In this document: one piece after another, positions 45,222 through 55,131 of the stretch
How positions within the stretch are numbered: position 1 is the first letter of the stretch
Layout of the letters: the number at the start of each line of letters is the position of its first letter
Assembly (NCBI GenBank): GCA_945865545.1
Contig: CAMBEQ010000001.1
Coordinates: 50,047-114,046, forward strand
Length of the DNA: 64,000 nucleotides
Source of the DNA: Sediminibacterium ginsengisoli
GTDB taxonomy: Bacteria > Bacteroidota > Bacteroidia > Chitinophagales > Chitinophagaceae
Reading direction: 5' to 3'
Program-made: the position numbers and the translations under genes
Notes under the pieces: generated by a model
The model's database searches: none
What the model saw: only the letters and a program-made list of their open reading frames with translations
Told to the model about the DNA's origin: nothing

Positions 45222-47978
45222 ATGCGATTGATTAAAATTCCAATGACTTATTGGATTGTGGTTTCTTCTATTATTTTAGTGACAGTCATTTCTAGTTATT
45301 TTGTTAGCAATAAAAAGGTTGATTTTAATGCAGAAATCAAACCGCTTTTAAATAAAAAATGTATTACCTGTCATGGGGGAGTAAAAAGACAAAGTGGCTT
45401 TAGCTTATTGTTTAGATCTGATGCTCTTTCAAAAAACAAATCTGGAAAAGTAGCCATCATTCCTTTTGATGCGGGCAATAGTGAAATGATTAAACGTCTT
45501 TATTTAAAGGATCCTGAAGAACGTATGCCTTATAAACATCCTCCTTTAAATAATGAAGAGATTGCTTTGTTAACTAAATGGATCAATCAAGGCGCTGAAT
45601 GGGGGGATCATTGGGCTTATGTACCTGTCAAGGAAACGCCTATCCCTAATGTAAAAAAAGGTCTTTTTGGAATTTTGGGTAAACCTGAATGGATAAAAAC
45701 GAATGTAGACGCTTTTGTTTATGAAAAGCTACAAGAGGAAAAATTAACCCCCTCTGCAATAGCAGATAAATCGACACTATTAAGAAGAGTAAGTTTAGAT
45801 TTAATTGGAATGCCAGCACCAGATGCGATTGCAAAAAAATATTTAGTAAGTACGAATGAAAATTCGTTTGAACAATTAGTAGATGCTTTATTGGAATTAC
45901 CACAGTATGGTGAAAAGTGGACCAGTATGTGGATGGATATGGCCAGATATTCTGATTCCAAAGGATTTGAAAGAGATGAGGATAGAAATATATGGAGATA
46001 CCGTGATTGGTTAATAGATGCATTTAATACAGATAAACCCTATAGTTTATTTTTAACCGAACAATTGGCTGGAGACTTATTACCCAATCCTACCGATGCA
46101 CAATACATTGCTACTGCTTTTCACAGAAATACCTTAACCAATGATGAAGGTGGAACTGATAATGAAGAGTTTAGAACAGCAGCCGTAATGGACAGAGTCA
46201 ATACCACTTGGGTTAGTATAATGGGCACTAGTTTTGCTTGTGTTCAATGTCATAGTCATCCTTACGATCCATTTAGACATGATGAATATTATAAATTTTT
46301 AGCCTTGTTTAATAATACACGCGATGAAGATACTTGGGCTGAATATCCACTTTTAAAAGAATTTCATAGTACCGATAGCGTTAAGTTGATTGCTTTACAA
46401 AATTGGTTAAATAAAAATGCGCCCAATAGAGAAAAGGAAATCATTCAATTTATTAAAACGGGGCAACCGGCCATTAACTCCTTGGTCACAGATGAAATAA
46501 AAAACGGCGCTTTAGCAGATACCAAGTGGTTGCAATTTAGAAACAATGGATCGGCTAGAATTAAAAGTGTTGATTTAACTGGCTTAACTCAATTGTACTA
46601 TAGATTTATTAGTTGGAAGTCGGGTGGTCAATTTCAAATTCATTTAGATTCTGCCAATGGGGAGCTAGTAAAAAATATCTCTATTGAAAATTCTAAAGGC
46701 AGTTGGAAAATAGCCAATATTGCTATCCCTCAAACCCTTGGAAGACACTCCTTTTATTTAACCTACCGTAACGCCCAATTAAAATCACCGGATGAAAGTG
46801 GAGTTCAATTTGATTGGTTTCATTTTACCAATCCATTCCCAGGAAAAGGAATGCCTGGCTATGAAATCGCCTTCCAAAATTTTGATTCCTTATTGTATTC
46901 AAACAAAATAACTACCACTCCAATTATGTTGGAGAACCCATCTTATTTGCATAGAACAACAAATGTTTTTGATAGGGGTAATTGGTTAGTGAAAGGAAAA
47001 GAAGTCGTAGCTGATGTTCCTGCTTCCTTAGGAGGACTACCTGCAGGCGCCCCAAGAAATAGACTAGGATTAGCCATCTGGTTAACTGACAAAAAAAATC
47101 CACTTACTTCCAGAACCATTGTCAATAAAATTTGGGAGCAATTATTTGGACAAGGTATTGCTGAAACATTGGAAGATTTGGGCACACAAGGCATTGCACC
47201 AACACATGAATCTTTATTAAATTATTTATCTCATCAGTTGATGAATAAGCATCAATGGAGTTTGAAAAAAATAATTAAAGAAATGGTGATGAGTGCTACT
47301 TATCAACAAGATTCAAAATTTAATGAAGACGCTGTAGCAAGAGATCCGTTTAATAAATATTATGCAAGAGGCCCTCGTATTAGATTGTCTTCAGAACAAA
47401 TTAGAGATCAAGCATTATTTGTAAGTGGATTATTAAGTGCAAGAATGTATGGACCCAGTGTCATGCCCTATCAACCCGAAGGCGTTTGGAGGTCACCATA
47501 CAATGGAGCTACTTGGAACTTAAGTAAAGAGGGGAACCAATATAGAAGGGCTTTGTATACCTATTTAAAAAGATCTGCACCTTACCCCTCTATGATTAGT
47601 TTTGATGGAACCAGTAGGGAAGTCTGTACCGTACGAAGAATTAGAACCAATACCCCTTTACAAGCATTGAATTTATTAAACGATTCTGTATACATTGAAG
47701 CAGCGCAACATTTTGCGCAAAGAATTAAATTAATTGTACCACAAAACGCTAGCAAACAAATAAGTAAGGGTTATGAATTAGCCTTTAACAAATCGATCTC
47801 TCCAGAAAAGCAAAAGGTTTTTGAAAAATTATACAATAACGCTTTTGCAAAATATAGCCAAGACAGTTTAAAAATTCAACAAATCACAGGCGATAAGAAT
47901 GCAGGTCCTTCTAGTGCTGCATTAGTTTTGGTCGCCACCGCATTATTGAATACGGATGAATTTTTGACAAAAAATTAA
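45222..47978 (+). CDS. PSCyt1-DUF1549-DUF1553 protein with beta-sandwich insert, cassette 2
   Basis: 918 aa, N-terminal anchor helix (about 9-27). PSCyt1 with CITCH (C47, C50, H51), DUF1549 with CVQCH (C340, C343, H344) followed by SHPYDPF, and DUF1553 from about 610 (NPLTSRTIVNKIW) to the end. Between them (about 440-550) is a beta-rich insert, LTQLYYRFISWKSGGQFQIHLDS ending in VQFDWFHF, which resembles a CBM6-type carbohydrate-binding module. The cassette 1 homologue lacks it. Surface redox chemistry on a glycan is inferred. The next gene follows after 4 bases. Confidence 0.9.
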   Translation: MRLIKIPMTYWIVVSSIILVTVISSYFVSNKKVDFNAEIKPLLNKKCITCHGGVKRQSGFSLLFRSDALSKNKSGKVAIIPFDAGNSEMIKRLYLKDPEERMPYKHPPLNNEEIALLTKWINQGAEWGDHWAYVPVKETPIPNVKKGLFGILGKPEWIKTNVDAFVYEKLQEEKLTPSAIADKSTLLRRVSLDLIGMPAPDAIAKKYLVSTNENSFEQLVDALLELPQYGEKWTSMWMDMARYSDSKGFERDEDRNIWRYRDWLIDAFNTDKPYSLFLTEQLAGDLLPNPTDAQYIATAFHRNTLTNDEGGTDNEEFRTAAVMDRVNTTWVSIMGTSFACVQCHSHPYDPFRHDEYYKFLALFNNTRDEDTWAEYPLLKEFHSTDSVKLIALQNWLNKNAPNREKEIIQFIKTGQPAINSLVTDEIKNGALADTKWLQFRNNGSARIKSVDLTGLTQLYYRFISWKSGGQFQIHLDSANGELVKNISIENSKGSWKIANIAIPQTLGRHSFYLTYRNAQLKSPDESGVQFDWFHFTNPFPGKGMPGYEIAFQNFDSLLYSNKITTTPIMLENPSYLHRTTNVFDRGNWLVKGKEVVADVPASLGGLPAGAPRNRLGLAIWLTDKKNPLTSRTIVNKIWEQLFGQGIAETLEDLGTQGIAPTHESLLNYLSHQLMNKHQWSLKKIIKEMVMSATYQQDSKFNEDAVARDPFNKYYARGPRIRLSSEQIRDQALFVSGLLSARMYGPSVMPYQPEGVWRSPYNGATWNLSKEGNQYRRALYTYLKRSAPYPSMISFDGTSREVCTVRRIRTNTPLQALNLLNDSVYIEAAQHFAQRIKLIVPQNASKQISKGYELAFNKSISPEKQKVFEKLYNNAFAKYSQDSLKIQQITGDKNAGPSSAALVLVATALLNTDEFLTKN

Positions 47979-47982
47979 TAGA

Positions 47983-49482
47983 ATGAGTAAAGAAAATAAA
48001 AAAATAATTAAAGAAGCCACCATTGCGACCACAGAACAAATAACAAGAAGCTATTTTTTTAAAGAATGTTTTTCTGGAATGGGTGCAATGGCATTGGGCT
48101 CAATGCTACAAGGTTGTGATTGGTTAGGCAACAAGGATAGCTTCAATAACTTTACGGATACCAATCCTTTAATGGCGCGTGCACCCCATTTTATTGGAAA
48201 AGCAAAATCAGTTATTTATTTACATATGGCGGGTGCCCCTTCTCAACTAGAATTATTTGATTTTAAACCAGACTTATTAAAATTAGATGGTCAAGATTGT
48301 CCTCAAAGTTTATTGGAAGGAAAAAAATTCGCTTTTATACGTGGGGTACCAAAAATGTTAGGCCCTCAAGCGGTATTCAAACAAAGAGGGCAAAGTGGTG
48401 CATGGATATCAGACAATCTTCCTCATTTAGCAACTGTTGCAGATGAAATAAGTTTTTTAAAGGCGGTGCAGACTGATCAATTCAATCATGGTCCTGCTCA
48501 ATTATTAATGCATACAGGATCGCCCCGTTTAGGTCGACCTAGCATTGGTTCTTGGGTCACTTATGGTTTAGGAAGTGAAAATAGTAACCTTCCTGGGTTT
48601 GTAGTACTTACTTCTGGAGGGAATAATCCAGATGCAGGCAAAAGTGTTTGGGGCAATGGATTTTTACCATCCGTATACCAAGGGGTACAATGTCGCAATG
48701 AAGGAGATCCAGTTTTATTTTTAAAAGATCCCGCAGGGATAGATCGAGATATGCGCAAAGCTTCAATTGATGCTATTAATGAAGCGAACCAATTAACTTA
48801 TAATGAATTTAAGGATCCTGAAATTATTGCAAGAATGGCGCAATATGAAATGGCATTTAAAATGCAAATTTCTGTTCCAGATGTAATGAACATCAATGAT
48901 GAGCCTGCCTACATTCATGAAATGTATGGCACAGAACCTGGAAAGGCAAGTTTTGCGAACAATGTTTTATTGGCACGTAAATTAGTAGAAAAGGGTGTAC
49001 GCTTTGTACAATTATTTGATTGGGGATGGGATAGTCATGGTACAGACTTAAGTAATGCAGTTGATATTGGGTTAATTAATAAATGTAGAAGTGTAGATAA
49101 GCCAATTACTGCTTTGTTATTAGATTTAAAACAAAGGGGATTATTAGACGAAACCTTGGTGGTATGGGGTGGTGAATTTGGACGCACGCCTATGCAAGAA
49201 AATAGAGATGGCAAAACGCTTCCATTTAAAGGAAGAGATCATCATACAGAAGCTTTTACCACTTGGATGGCAGGGGGCGGAATTAAACAAGGCAGTAGCT
49301 TTGGAGAAACAGATGAAATTGGATACAGTGCCATTAGTGGAAAAGTAACCGCTTACGATATGCAAGCCACTATATTAAATCAATTGGGTTTTGATCATGA
49401 AAAATTAACCTATAATTCTCAAGGAAGGCCATTTAGATTAACAGATGTGCAAGGAAGAGTAATTAATGAAATAATTGCTTAA
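47983..49482 (+). CDS. DUF1501 protein with degenerate Tat / lipoprotein-like leader, cassette 2
   Basis: 499 aa DUF1501 protein paralogous to 32643-34088 (VIYLHMAGAPSQLELFDFKP, DQFNHGPAQLLMHTGSP, LLDETLVVWGGEFGRTPM, GRDHHTEAFTTWMAGGG). The leader is different: TRSYFFKECFSGMGAMALGSMLQGC has a single Arg where the twin-Arg would be and ends with a lipobox-like Cys, so this copy may be a Sec- or Tat-exported lipoprotein. It is 15 bases before the TIM-barrel gene. Confidence 0.88.
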   Translation: MSKENKKIIKEATIATTEQITRSYFFKECFSGMGAMALGSMLQGCDWLGNKDSFNNFTDTNPLMARAPHFIGKAKSVIYLHMAGAPSQLELFDFKPDLLKLDGQDCPQSLLEGKKFAFIRGVPKMLGPQAVFKQRGQSGAWISDNLPHLATVADEISFLKAVQTDQFNHGPAQLLMHTGSPRLGRPSIGSWVTYGLGSENSNLPGFVVLTSGGNNPDAGKSVWGNGFLPSVYQGVQCRNEGDPVLFLKDPAGIDRDMRKASIDAINEANQLTYNEFKDPEIIARMAQYEMAFKMQISVPDVMNINDEPAYIHEMYGTEPGKASFANNVLLARKLVEKGVRFVQLFDWGWDSHGTDLSNAVDIGLINKCRSVDKPITALLLDLKQRGLLDETLVVWGGEFGRTPMQENRDGKTLPFKGRDHHTEAFTTWMAGGGIKQGSSFGETDEIGYSAISGKVTAYDMQATILNQLGFDHEKLTYNSQGRPFRLTDVQGRVINEIIA

Positions 49483-49497
49483 ATAAATTTATACGAA

Positions 49498-50433
49498 GTG
49501 AAAATAGATCGACGAAAATTTTTAGCCAATACTACTGGCATAGCAGCGTTAAGTGTAGCTCCATTAGAATATTTAAAAGCAAAAAATACGACCCACATGC
49601 AGCCCAATAATTTTAAAGCAATCATCTTAGCAACCAATTGGGGATTTGAAGGAACTGTAGATGCTTTTTGTGCAAAAGCGAAAAAAGCTGGATACGATGG
49701 TATTGAAATGTGGTGGCCCATGGATCAAAAAAATCAGGAGATTTTATTTGATGCTTTAAATAAACATGAGCTATCCATTGGCTTTTTGTGTGGAGTAGGA
49801 GAGGAAGAACCAACAAAACATGTAGCCGCTTTTAAAAACATGTTAACTAGTTTGCTCCAACATACAAAGCAAACGCCCTTGTACGTTAATTGTCATTCAG
49901 GTAAGGATTATTTTTCTTTTGATGTGAATAATGAAATAATAGAGTTTACTTTAGAACAATCGAAAAAATCAGGAATTCCTATTTACCACGAAACGCATCG
50001 TTCTAGAATGTTGTATTCGGCGCCCAATGCAAAACAGTTTATGGAAAAAAATGAAGCGCTTAAAATCACTTTAGATATTTCACATTGGTGCAATGTGCAT
50101 GAGTCCTTATTGCATGACCAAGAAAAAACAGTACAAATGGCTTTATCAAGGACCGGTCACATTCATGCACGTGTCGGTCATGCAGAAGGGCCACAAGTAA
50201 ATGATCCCCGTGCACCAGAATGGGAAACAACGGTAAAGCGTCATCTTGAATGGTGGGATATTGTTGTACAAATGCAAATTAAAAATGGGGCTAATCAAAT
50301 GACCTTCTTAACGGAATTTGGTCCACCTAATTATATGCCCACCATGCCTTATACACAACAACCCCTATCTAATCAATGGGAGATTAATGTATATATGATG
50401 CAGCTGTTAAGGAAAAGGTATCAACAAAGTTAA
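49498..50433 (+). CDS. Tat-exported TIM-barrel sugar isomerase/epimerase
   Basis: 311 aa from a GTG start, chosen because it yields a full Tat leader (KIDRRKFLANTTGIAALSV). AP-endonuclease 2/xylose isomerase-like barrel. Probable metal ligands are in YVNCHSGKDYF, IYHETHRSR (E), LDISHWCNVH (D, H), HIHARVGHAEG (H) and LTEFGPPNY (E). The substrate is probably a sugar, keto-sugar or inositol. It is embedded in cassette 2; cassette 1 has no equivalent in the same place. The tight spacing (15 and 18 bases) indicates one operon. Confidence 0.87.
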   Translation: MKIDRRKFLANTTGIAALSVAPLEYLKAKNTTHMQPNNFKAIILATNWGFEGTVDAFCAKAKKAGYDGIEMWWPMDQKNQEILFDALNKHELSIGFLCGVGEEEPTKHVAAFKNMLTSLLQHTKQTPLYVNCHSGKDYFSFDVNNEIIEFTLEQSKKSGIPIYHETHRSRMLYSAPNAKQFMEKNEALKITLDISHWCNVHESLLHDQEKTVQMALSRTGHIHARVGHAEGPQVNDPRAPEWETTVKRHLEWWDIVVQMQIKNGANQMTFLTEFGPPNYMPTMPYTQQPLSNQWEINVYMMQLLRKRYQQS

Positions 50434-50451
50434 TTTAGTAAAAAATATATA

Positions 50452-51849
50452 TTGGATAGTCTTATCAACTTTATTGGGCATTTTCATCCCCTACTGGTTC
50501 ATTTACCAATTGGTATTTTGCTTTTTGCCATTTTATTACATTGGCTTTCTAAAAAAGAAAAATATGTTTCATTTGAAAACATAGTTCCTTTTACTTATTT
50601 AATTGGGGCGCTATCAGCCATCCTTACTTGTATAAGCGGACTCGCCTTATCCACTAGCGGAGAATACGACGAGACAACTTTATTCTATCACCAATGGTTG
50701 GGTATTCTGGTAGCAGTGCTTTCTATTGCAGGCGTCTATTTTACAAAAAAGAAAAAAGAAAGATTTTTACAATGGGTTTCTATTGCACTTTTAATAGTCA
50801 TCACATTGACTGGTCATTTTGGTGGCACCCTCACCCATGGAGAGGGTTATTTGACTAAAGGAAACCTTACAAATAAATTAGTTAAAACAAAGCCTACTAT
50901 TACCAACGCACAAGAAGCGGTTTTATATACCGATATCATCCAACCCATTGTAGAAGAAAAATGTTATGGTTGTCATTCGCAAATAAAACAAAAAGGTAAA
51001 TTACGATTGGACGGCAAAGAGTGGATTTTAAAAGGTGGAGAAGATGGCATTATTATTCATAATGGCAACGCTTTAAAAAGTGAGCTTTATAAAAGAATTA
51101 TATTAGATCCTTTAGATGAAAAACATATGCCTCCCAAAGGAAAGCCTCAAATAAGTGAAAAGGAGCGGGTTTTAATTGAATGGTGGATTAATACTGGCGG
51201 TTATTTTGATAAAAAGGTGAAAGAACTAGCACAGCCTACAACGCTTATCCCCATTTTAGCTAGCCTTCAAAATAATTCCTCCAAGCCTACTATTATAGAA
51301 GAGGTGCCTACTAATGATATTAAAGCGGCTAATCAAAATAGTCTAAATGAGTTAACTAAATTGGGGGTTACTATTTTGAAAGTAGCCAATACTTCCAATT
51401 ACTTAACGGCTAAATTTTTCACAGTAGTTAAAACCAATGACACTATTAATAACCTCCTTAAAACAGTGAGTGAAAATATTGTATGGTTAAAAATGCCTGG
51501 AATGAATTTTACTAGTTCGCTTGCAAATAGTATTTCTTTCTGTGACTCTTTAACCAAATTAAGTATTGAATATTCAACCATTACAGACAATCAATTGAAT
51601 GAATTTAAAAAATTAATAAGGCTTCGCTATTTAAATTTAGTAGGGACAAAAATTACCTTAAATGGTTTATTGCAATTAAAAGGTTTACCTACAATAAATG
51701 AATTATATCTAGGACAAACAAGTATCACTAATAAAGATTCTTTGATGATTCAAAAAACATTTCCAAAAGCAAAAATAATTTTTGGAAATTACCGTACTGA
51801 ATTTTTACCATCGGATACAGTTATCTTAAAGGCGCCATTAAAAAAATAA
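50452..51849 (+). CDS. DUF2231-like membrane protein with CxxCH and leucine-rich-like domain, cassette 2
   Basis: 465 aa from a TTG start that places HPLLVHLPIG at residues 12-21 as expected for DUF2231-type proteins. Four membrane helices (about 14-30, 46-66, 80-97, 106-121) precede a PSCyt1-type domain with CYGCH (C171, C174, H175) and DEKHMPPKGK (Met as possible axial ligand). Residues about 340-450 show leucine-rich-type repeats (LTKLSIEYSTITDNQLNEF, LRYLNLVGTKITLNGLLQL, INELYLGQTSIT). It lacks the chitobiase-like and discoidin-like tail of its counterpart in cassette 1. It is 5 bases before the alpha/beta hydrolase gene. Confidence 0.85.
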   Translation: MDSLINFIGHFHPLLVHLPIGILLFAILLHWLSKKEKYVSFENIVPFTYLIGALSAILTCISGLALSTSGEYDETTLFYHQWLGILVAVLSIAGVYFTKKKKERFLQWVSIALLIVITLTGHFGGTLTHGEGYLTKGNLTNKLVKTKPTITNAQEAVLYTDIIQPIVEEKCYGCHSQIKQKGKLRLDGKEWILKGGEDGIIIHNGNALKSELYKRIILDPLDEKHMPPKGKPQISEKERVLIEWWINTGGYFDKKVKELAQPTTLIPILASLQNNSSKPTIIEEVPTNDIKAANQNSLNELTKLGVTILKVANTSNYLTAKFFTVVKTNDTINNLLKTVSENIVWLKMPGMNFTSSLANSISFCDSLTKLSIEYSTITDNQLNEFKKLIRLRYLNLVGTKITLNGLLQLKGLPTINELYLGQTSITNKDSLMIQKTFPKAKIIFGNYRTEFLPSDTVILKAPLKK

Positions 51850-51854
51850 CTAGT

Positions 51855-52802
51855 ATGAAAAAAATAACTAAAGCATTGGGTTATATTGCTATTGGATTTT
51901 TTGTACTGCTGTTAGCAGGATTAACCGTATTTGGGCAAAGAGACCTTTCCATCGATAAGTTAAAAGAAAAGTACACCAATGCCTCCTCTTCCTTTATCCC
52001 TTTAATGGGTATGCAAGTACATTACAGGTCCGAAGGCAACGCAGCAGACAGTGTCCCTATTGTTTTAATTCATGGTACTTCTTCCTCGCTTCATACCTGG
52101 GATGCTTTAGTAAATTTATTATTAGCCCAAACCCATAGAAGAATCATTCGGCTCGACTTACCTGCTTTTGGACTCACGGGACCCAATCCAGAAAATAAAT
52201 ATGCATCCCCCTATTATATCCATTTTGTAGACTCTTTTCTAATTGCACAAAATATCAATAAGTGCATTTTAGGAGGCAATTCCTTAGGGGGTGGTATTGC
52301 CTGGCAATACGCAGTAGCAAATCCTCATAAAATAAGTCAGCTCATTTTAATTGATGCCACTGGATACCCAATAAAAAATGAAAAAGGAAGTTTAGGTTTT
52401 AAAATAGCCAGCATGCCTATCATCAATAATTTATTGTTGTTCATCACCCCAAAATCTTTGGTTAAAAAAAGTTTAGAAACTGTTTTTTATGACCCTACTT
52501 TAATTACAGACGCTACCATTACTAGGTACCATGAAATGTTATTACGCGAAGGAAATAGACGTGCTGCATTATCCTTATTTAAAAACAGAGTTGAACAAGA
52601 TGCGAATACTATAAAAACCATTACAGCACCCACACTCATTTTATGGGGAGAAGAAGATCAATTGATATCTGTGGAAAATGCCTATTTATTTCAAAAAGAT
52701 ATAAAAACTAATTCATTAGTCATTTTACCAAAAGTAGGACATATTCCTATGGAAGAATCCCCCAATGCAGTAGCAAAAGCTATTGTGGAATTTATCAAAT
52801 AA
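51855..52802 (+). CDS. Membrane-anchored alpha/beta hydrolase
   Basis: 315 aa with an N-terminal signal anchor (about 8-27). Catalytic triad: nucleophile S143 in GGNSLGGG, acid D268 in WGEEDQL and H296 in KVGHIPME. The oxyanion block LIHGTSSSLHTW is intact. An esterase or haloalkane dehalogenase-like hydrolase acting outside the cytoplasm is likely; the substrate is unknown. It sits in the cassette 2 operon between the CxxCH membrane protein and the kinase/aminotransferase fusion, with gaps of 5 and 16 bases. Confidence 0.88.
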   Translation: MKKITKALGYIAIGFFVLLLAGLTVFGQRDLSIDKLKEKYTNASSSFIPLMGMQVHYRSEGNAADSVPIVLIHGTSSSLHTWDALVNLLLAQTHRRIIRLDLPAFGLTGPNPENKYASPYYIHFVDSFLIAQNINKCILGGNSLGGGIAWQYAVANPHKISQLILIDATGYPIKNEKGSLGFKIASMPIINNLLLFITPKSLVKKSLETVFYDPTLITDATITRYHEMLLREGNRRAALSLFKNRVEQDANTIKTITAPTLILWGEEDQLISVENAYLFQKDIKTNSLVILPKVGHIPMEESPNAVAKAIVEFIK

Positions 52803-52818
52803 TAAATCAGTTAATAAA

Positions 52819-55119
52819 ATGGTTTTTAGTCCTGGTAGTGTAGAAAATTTGGTGGCCAATTATTATGGAATAGAAGTGAAAGCTTCTCCATTAAATGGTT
52901 ATGACGAATTAAATTTTTTATTAACGGACAATGCGGGTAAAAAAAATATTTTAAAATTATCCAATAGCCAACATGATTTTTACTTTTTAGACGCACAAAT
53001 AAAAATTCTACAACATTTATCCAAAAGCGACCTTGCTTTACAATTACAACAGTATACTTTAAATAAAAAAGGACAACCCTTAACGGAGTTGAGCATTGAA
53101 GACAAAACTTATTATATAAGAATCTTAAGTTTTTTAGAAGGTATCTTTTGGGTAGATACTCCTATTAAAACGAATAAGTTGCATTTTAACTTAGGAAAGT
53201 TTTTAGGGAAAATGGATAAAAATCTAGCCCATTTCAAACACGCAGGAATGCATCGGCACTATACCTGGGACATTAGTACCGCCAGAGATGCTAGTTATCA
53301 ATTAAGTTGTATTAAGGACCATGAAAAAAGAAGAATGGTTGATTATTTTATCTTGCAATTTGAAACAGAAATTCTTCCAACGCTATCTTCCTTCAGACAT
53401 AGTTATGTACACAATGATGCTAATGATTACAATGTATTGGTCAAGGAAAATGATATCGTCGGGTTAATAGATTTTGGTGATATGGTGTATACCGCACTCA
53501 TTAACAATGTGGCAGTGGCTTGTACTTATGCCATGCTGAATAACCAAAAGCCTTTGGAGGCGGCCGCTGAGGTGGTTAAAGGATACCACCAAATAAATCC
53601 TTTAACAGAAAAAGAATTAAATATCTTATATTATTTAATTGCGGCAAGGTTATGTATTAGCCTTACTCAATCGGCCTTTAACAGTACTTTAGATAGTAAT
53701 AATGAACATCATTTTATTACCGAAAAACCAGCTTGGAATTTATTATATTATTTAATTGAACTCAACCCCATCAAAGCAGAAAATGCATTTCTAATTGCAT
53801 GTAATTATGTGTCCATTATCCATGCTAAGGGGGATTATAAAAATATAGAGCTGGATCGACATGCACATGTAGGCAGAAATCTAAGTATAAGTTATGAGCA
53901 ACATTTAAAAATAGATAAAAGTGCTTTACAATATTTATATGATGACAAGGGGAATACATATTTAGACTGCGTGAACAATGTTAGTCATGTGGGTCATTGT
54001 CATCCAACGGTGGTGCGTAGCGCCCAAAAACAAATAGCCACATTAAATACCAATACACGTTATTTAAATTTGCAGTTAAATAATTATGCTGCAGCTTTAA
54101 CAGCCAAATTACCTAAACATTTAAAGGTTTGTTATTTTACCAATAGTGGCAGTGAGGCCAATGATTTAGCGATTAGAATAAGTAGACATTGTACAAAACA
54201 AAAAGAAGTGATTGTATTAGACCATGCCTATCATGGAACTTCTACCGCTACCATTGAAATGAGTCCTTATAAATTTGATAGAAAAGGCGGCATAGGACAA
54301 ATGCCCTGGATTCACAAAGCAATGAATCCGGATGTATACCGAGGCCTCTATCAATATGGAGATTCAACCGCAGGAGAAAAATATGCAGCTGATGTGAATA
54401 GAATTATTACTGAATTAAAAAATAATGGCAAAGCCCCTGCCGCTTTTATTTGTGAGACCTTATTGGGCGTTGGGGGTCAGATGCCTTTACCCCCCAATTA
54501 TTTAAAAGAAGTATATGCTTTTGTAAAAGAAGCTGGAGGTTTGTGTATTGCAGATGAAGTGCAGGTTGGTTTTGGAAGAGTTGGCCTTCATTTTTGGGGG
54601 TTTGAACTTCAAGAAGTAATGCCCGATATAGTAGTCATGGGAAAGCCTATGGGGAATGGACACCCACTGGCTGCGGTCATTGTTACAGAGGAAATAGCCA
54701 ATAGTTTTAATAATGGTATTGAATACTTTAATACCTATGGTGGGAATCCAGTTTCGATGGCCACTGGGTTAGCTGTAATAGAGGTTATAGAAAAAGAGGA
54801 ATTACAAGCAAATGCTTTGGCAGTGGGAGATGATTTAATAAATGGTTTTAAAGAATTAATGAATAGGCACAAGCTCATTGGAGATGTAAGAGGTGCTGGA
54901 CTTTTTATAGGCGTAGAGTTGGTAAAAGATCGAATAACCAAAGAGCCTGCTGCGCAAGAAATTAAATTAATCGTTGAACTGATGAAGGACCGTGGTTTTT
55001 TAATTGGAACAGATGGACCTTATAATAATGTTCTTAAAATAAAACCTCCAATTATTTTTTCAAAGTACAACGCAAAAGAACTTATTCGAAATTTAGATGA
55101 AGTCATGTATATGCTATAA
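52819..55119 (+). CDS. APH-family kinase fused to class III aminotransferase/phospholyase
   Basis: 766 aa from ATG 52819; a TTG at 52783 would overlap the upstream gene and was not preferred. Residues about 1-330 form an aminoglycoside-phosphotransferase/choline-kinase-like kinase with catalytic loop VHNDANDYN (H198, D200) and IDFGD for metal binding. Residues about 345-766 are a PLP fold-type I class III transaminase: [35 protein letters not shown] and Schiff-base K609 in MGKPMGNG. In animals the corresponding separate proteins are hydroxylysine kinase and ethanolamine-phosphate/phosphohydroxylysine phospholyase, so a phosphorylate-then-eliminate enzyme is inferred. It is cytoplasmic, unlike most of its operon. 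Confidence 0.87.
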   Translation: MVFSPGSVENLVANYYGIEVKASPLNGYDELNFLLTDNAGKKNILKLSNSQHDFYFLDAQIKILQHLSKSDLALQLQQYTLNKKGQPLTELSIEDKTYYIRILSFLEGIFWVDTPIKTNKLHFNLGKFLGKMDKNLAHFKHAGMHRHYTWDISTARDASYQLSCIKDHEKRRMVDYFILQFETEILPTLSSFRHSYVHNDANDYNVLVKENDIVGLIDFGDMVYTALINNVAVACTYAMLNNQKPLEAAAEVVKGYHQINPLTEKELNILYYLIAARLCISLTQSAFNSTLDSNNEHHFITEKPAWNLLYYLIELNPIKAENAFLIACNYVSIIHAKGDYKNIELDRHAHVGRNLSISYEQHLKIDKSALQYLYDDKGNTYLDCVNNVSHVGHCHPTVVRSAQKQIATLNTNTRYLNLQLNNYAAALTAKLPKHLKVCYFTNSGSEANDLAIRISRHCTKQKEVIVLDHAYHGTSTATIEMSPYKFDRKGGIGQMPWIHKAMNPDVYRGLYQYGDSTAGEKYAADVNRIITELKNNGKAPAAFICETLLGVGGQMPLPPNYLKEVYAFVKEAGGLCIADEVQVGFGRVGLHFWGFELQEVMPDIVVMGKPMGNGHPLAAVIVTEEIANSFNNGIEYFNTYGGNPVSMATGLAVIEVIEKEELQANALAVGDDLINGFKELMNRHKLIGDVRGAGLFIGVELVKDRITKEPAAQEIKLIVELMKDRGFLIGTDGPYNNVLKIKPPIIFSKYNAKELIRNLDEVMYML

Positions 55120-55131
55120 TCTTTAAAGCTA

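Noticed and set aside
45646..46023. 125-codon open frame on the minus strand inside the DUF1549/DUF1553 gene
   Set aside because: It is antisense to a strongly supported coding region with clear CxxCH and DUF1549 motifs, has no recognisable domain, and overlaps a second equally featureless antisense frame.
52783..52818. Upstream TTG start of the kinase/aminotransferase fusion
   Set aside because: It would overlap the preceding gene by 20 bases and add a non-family-like leader; ATG 52819 gives a normal kinase N-terminus.
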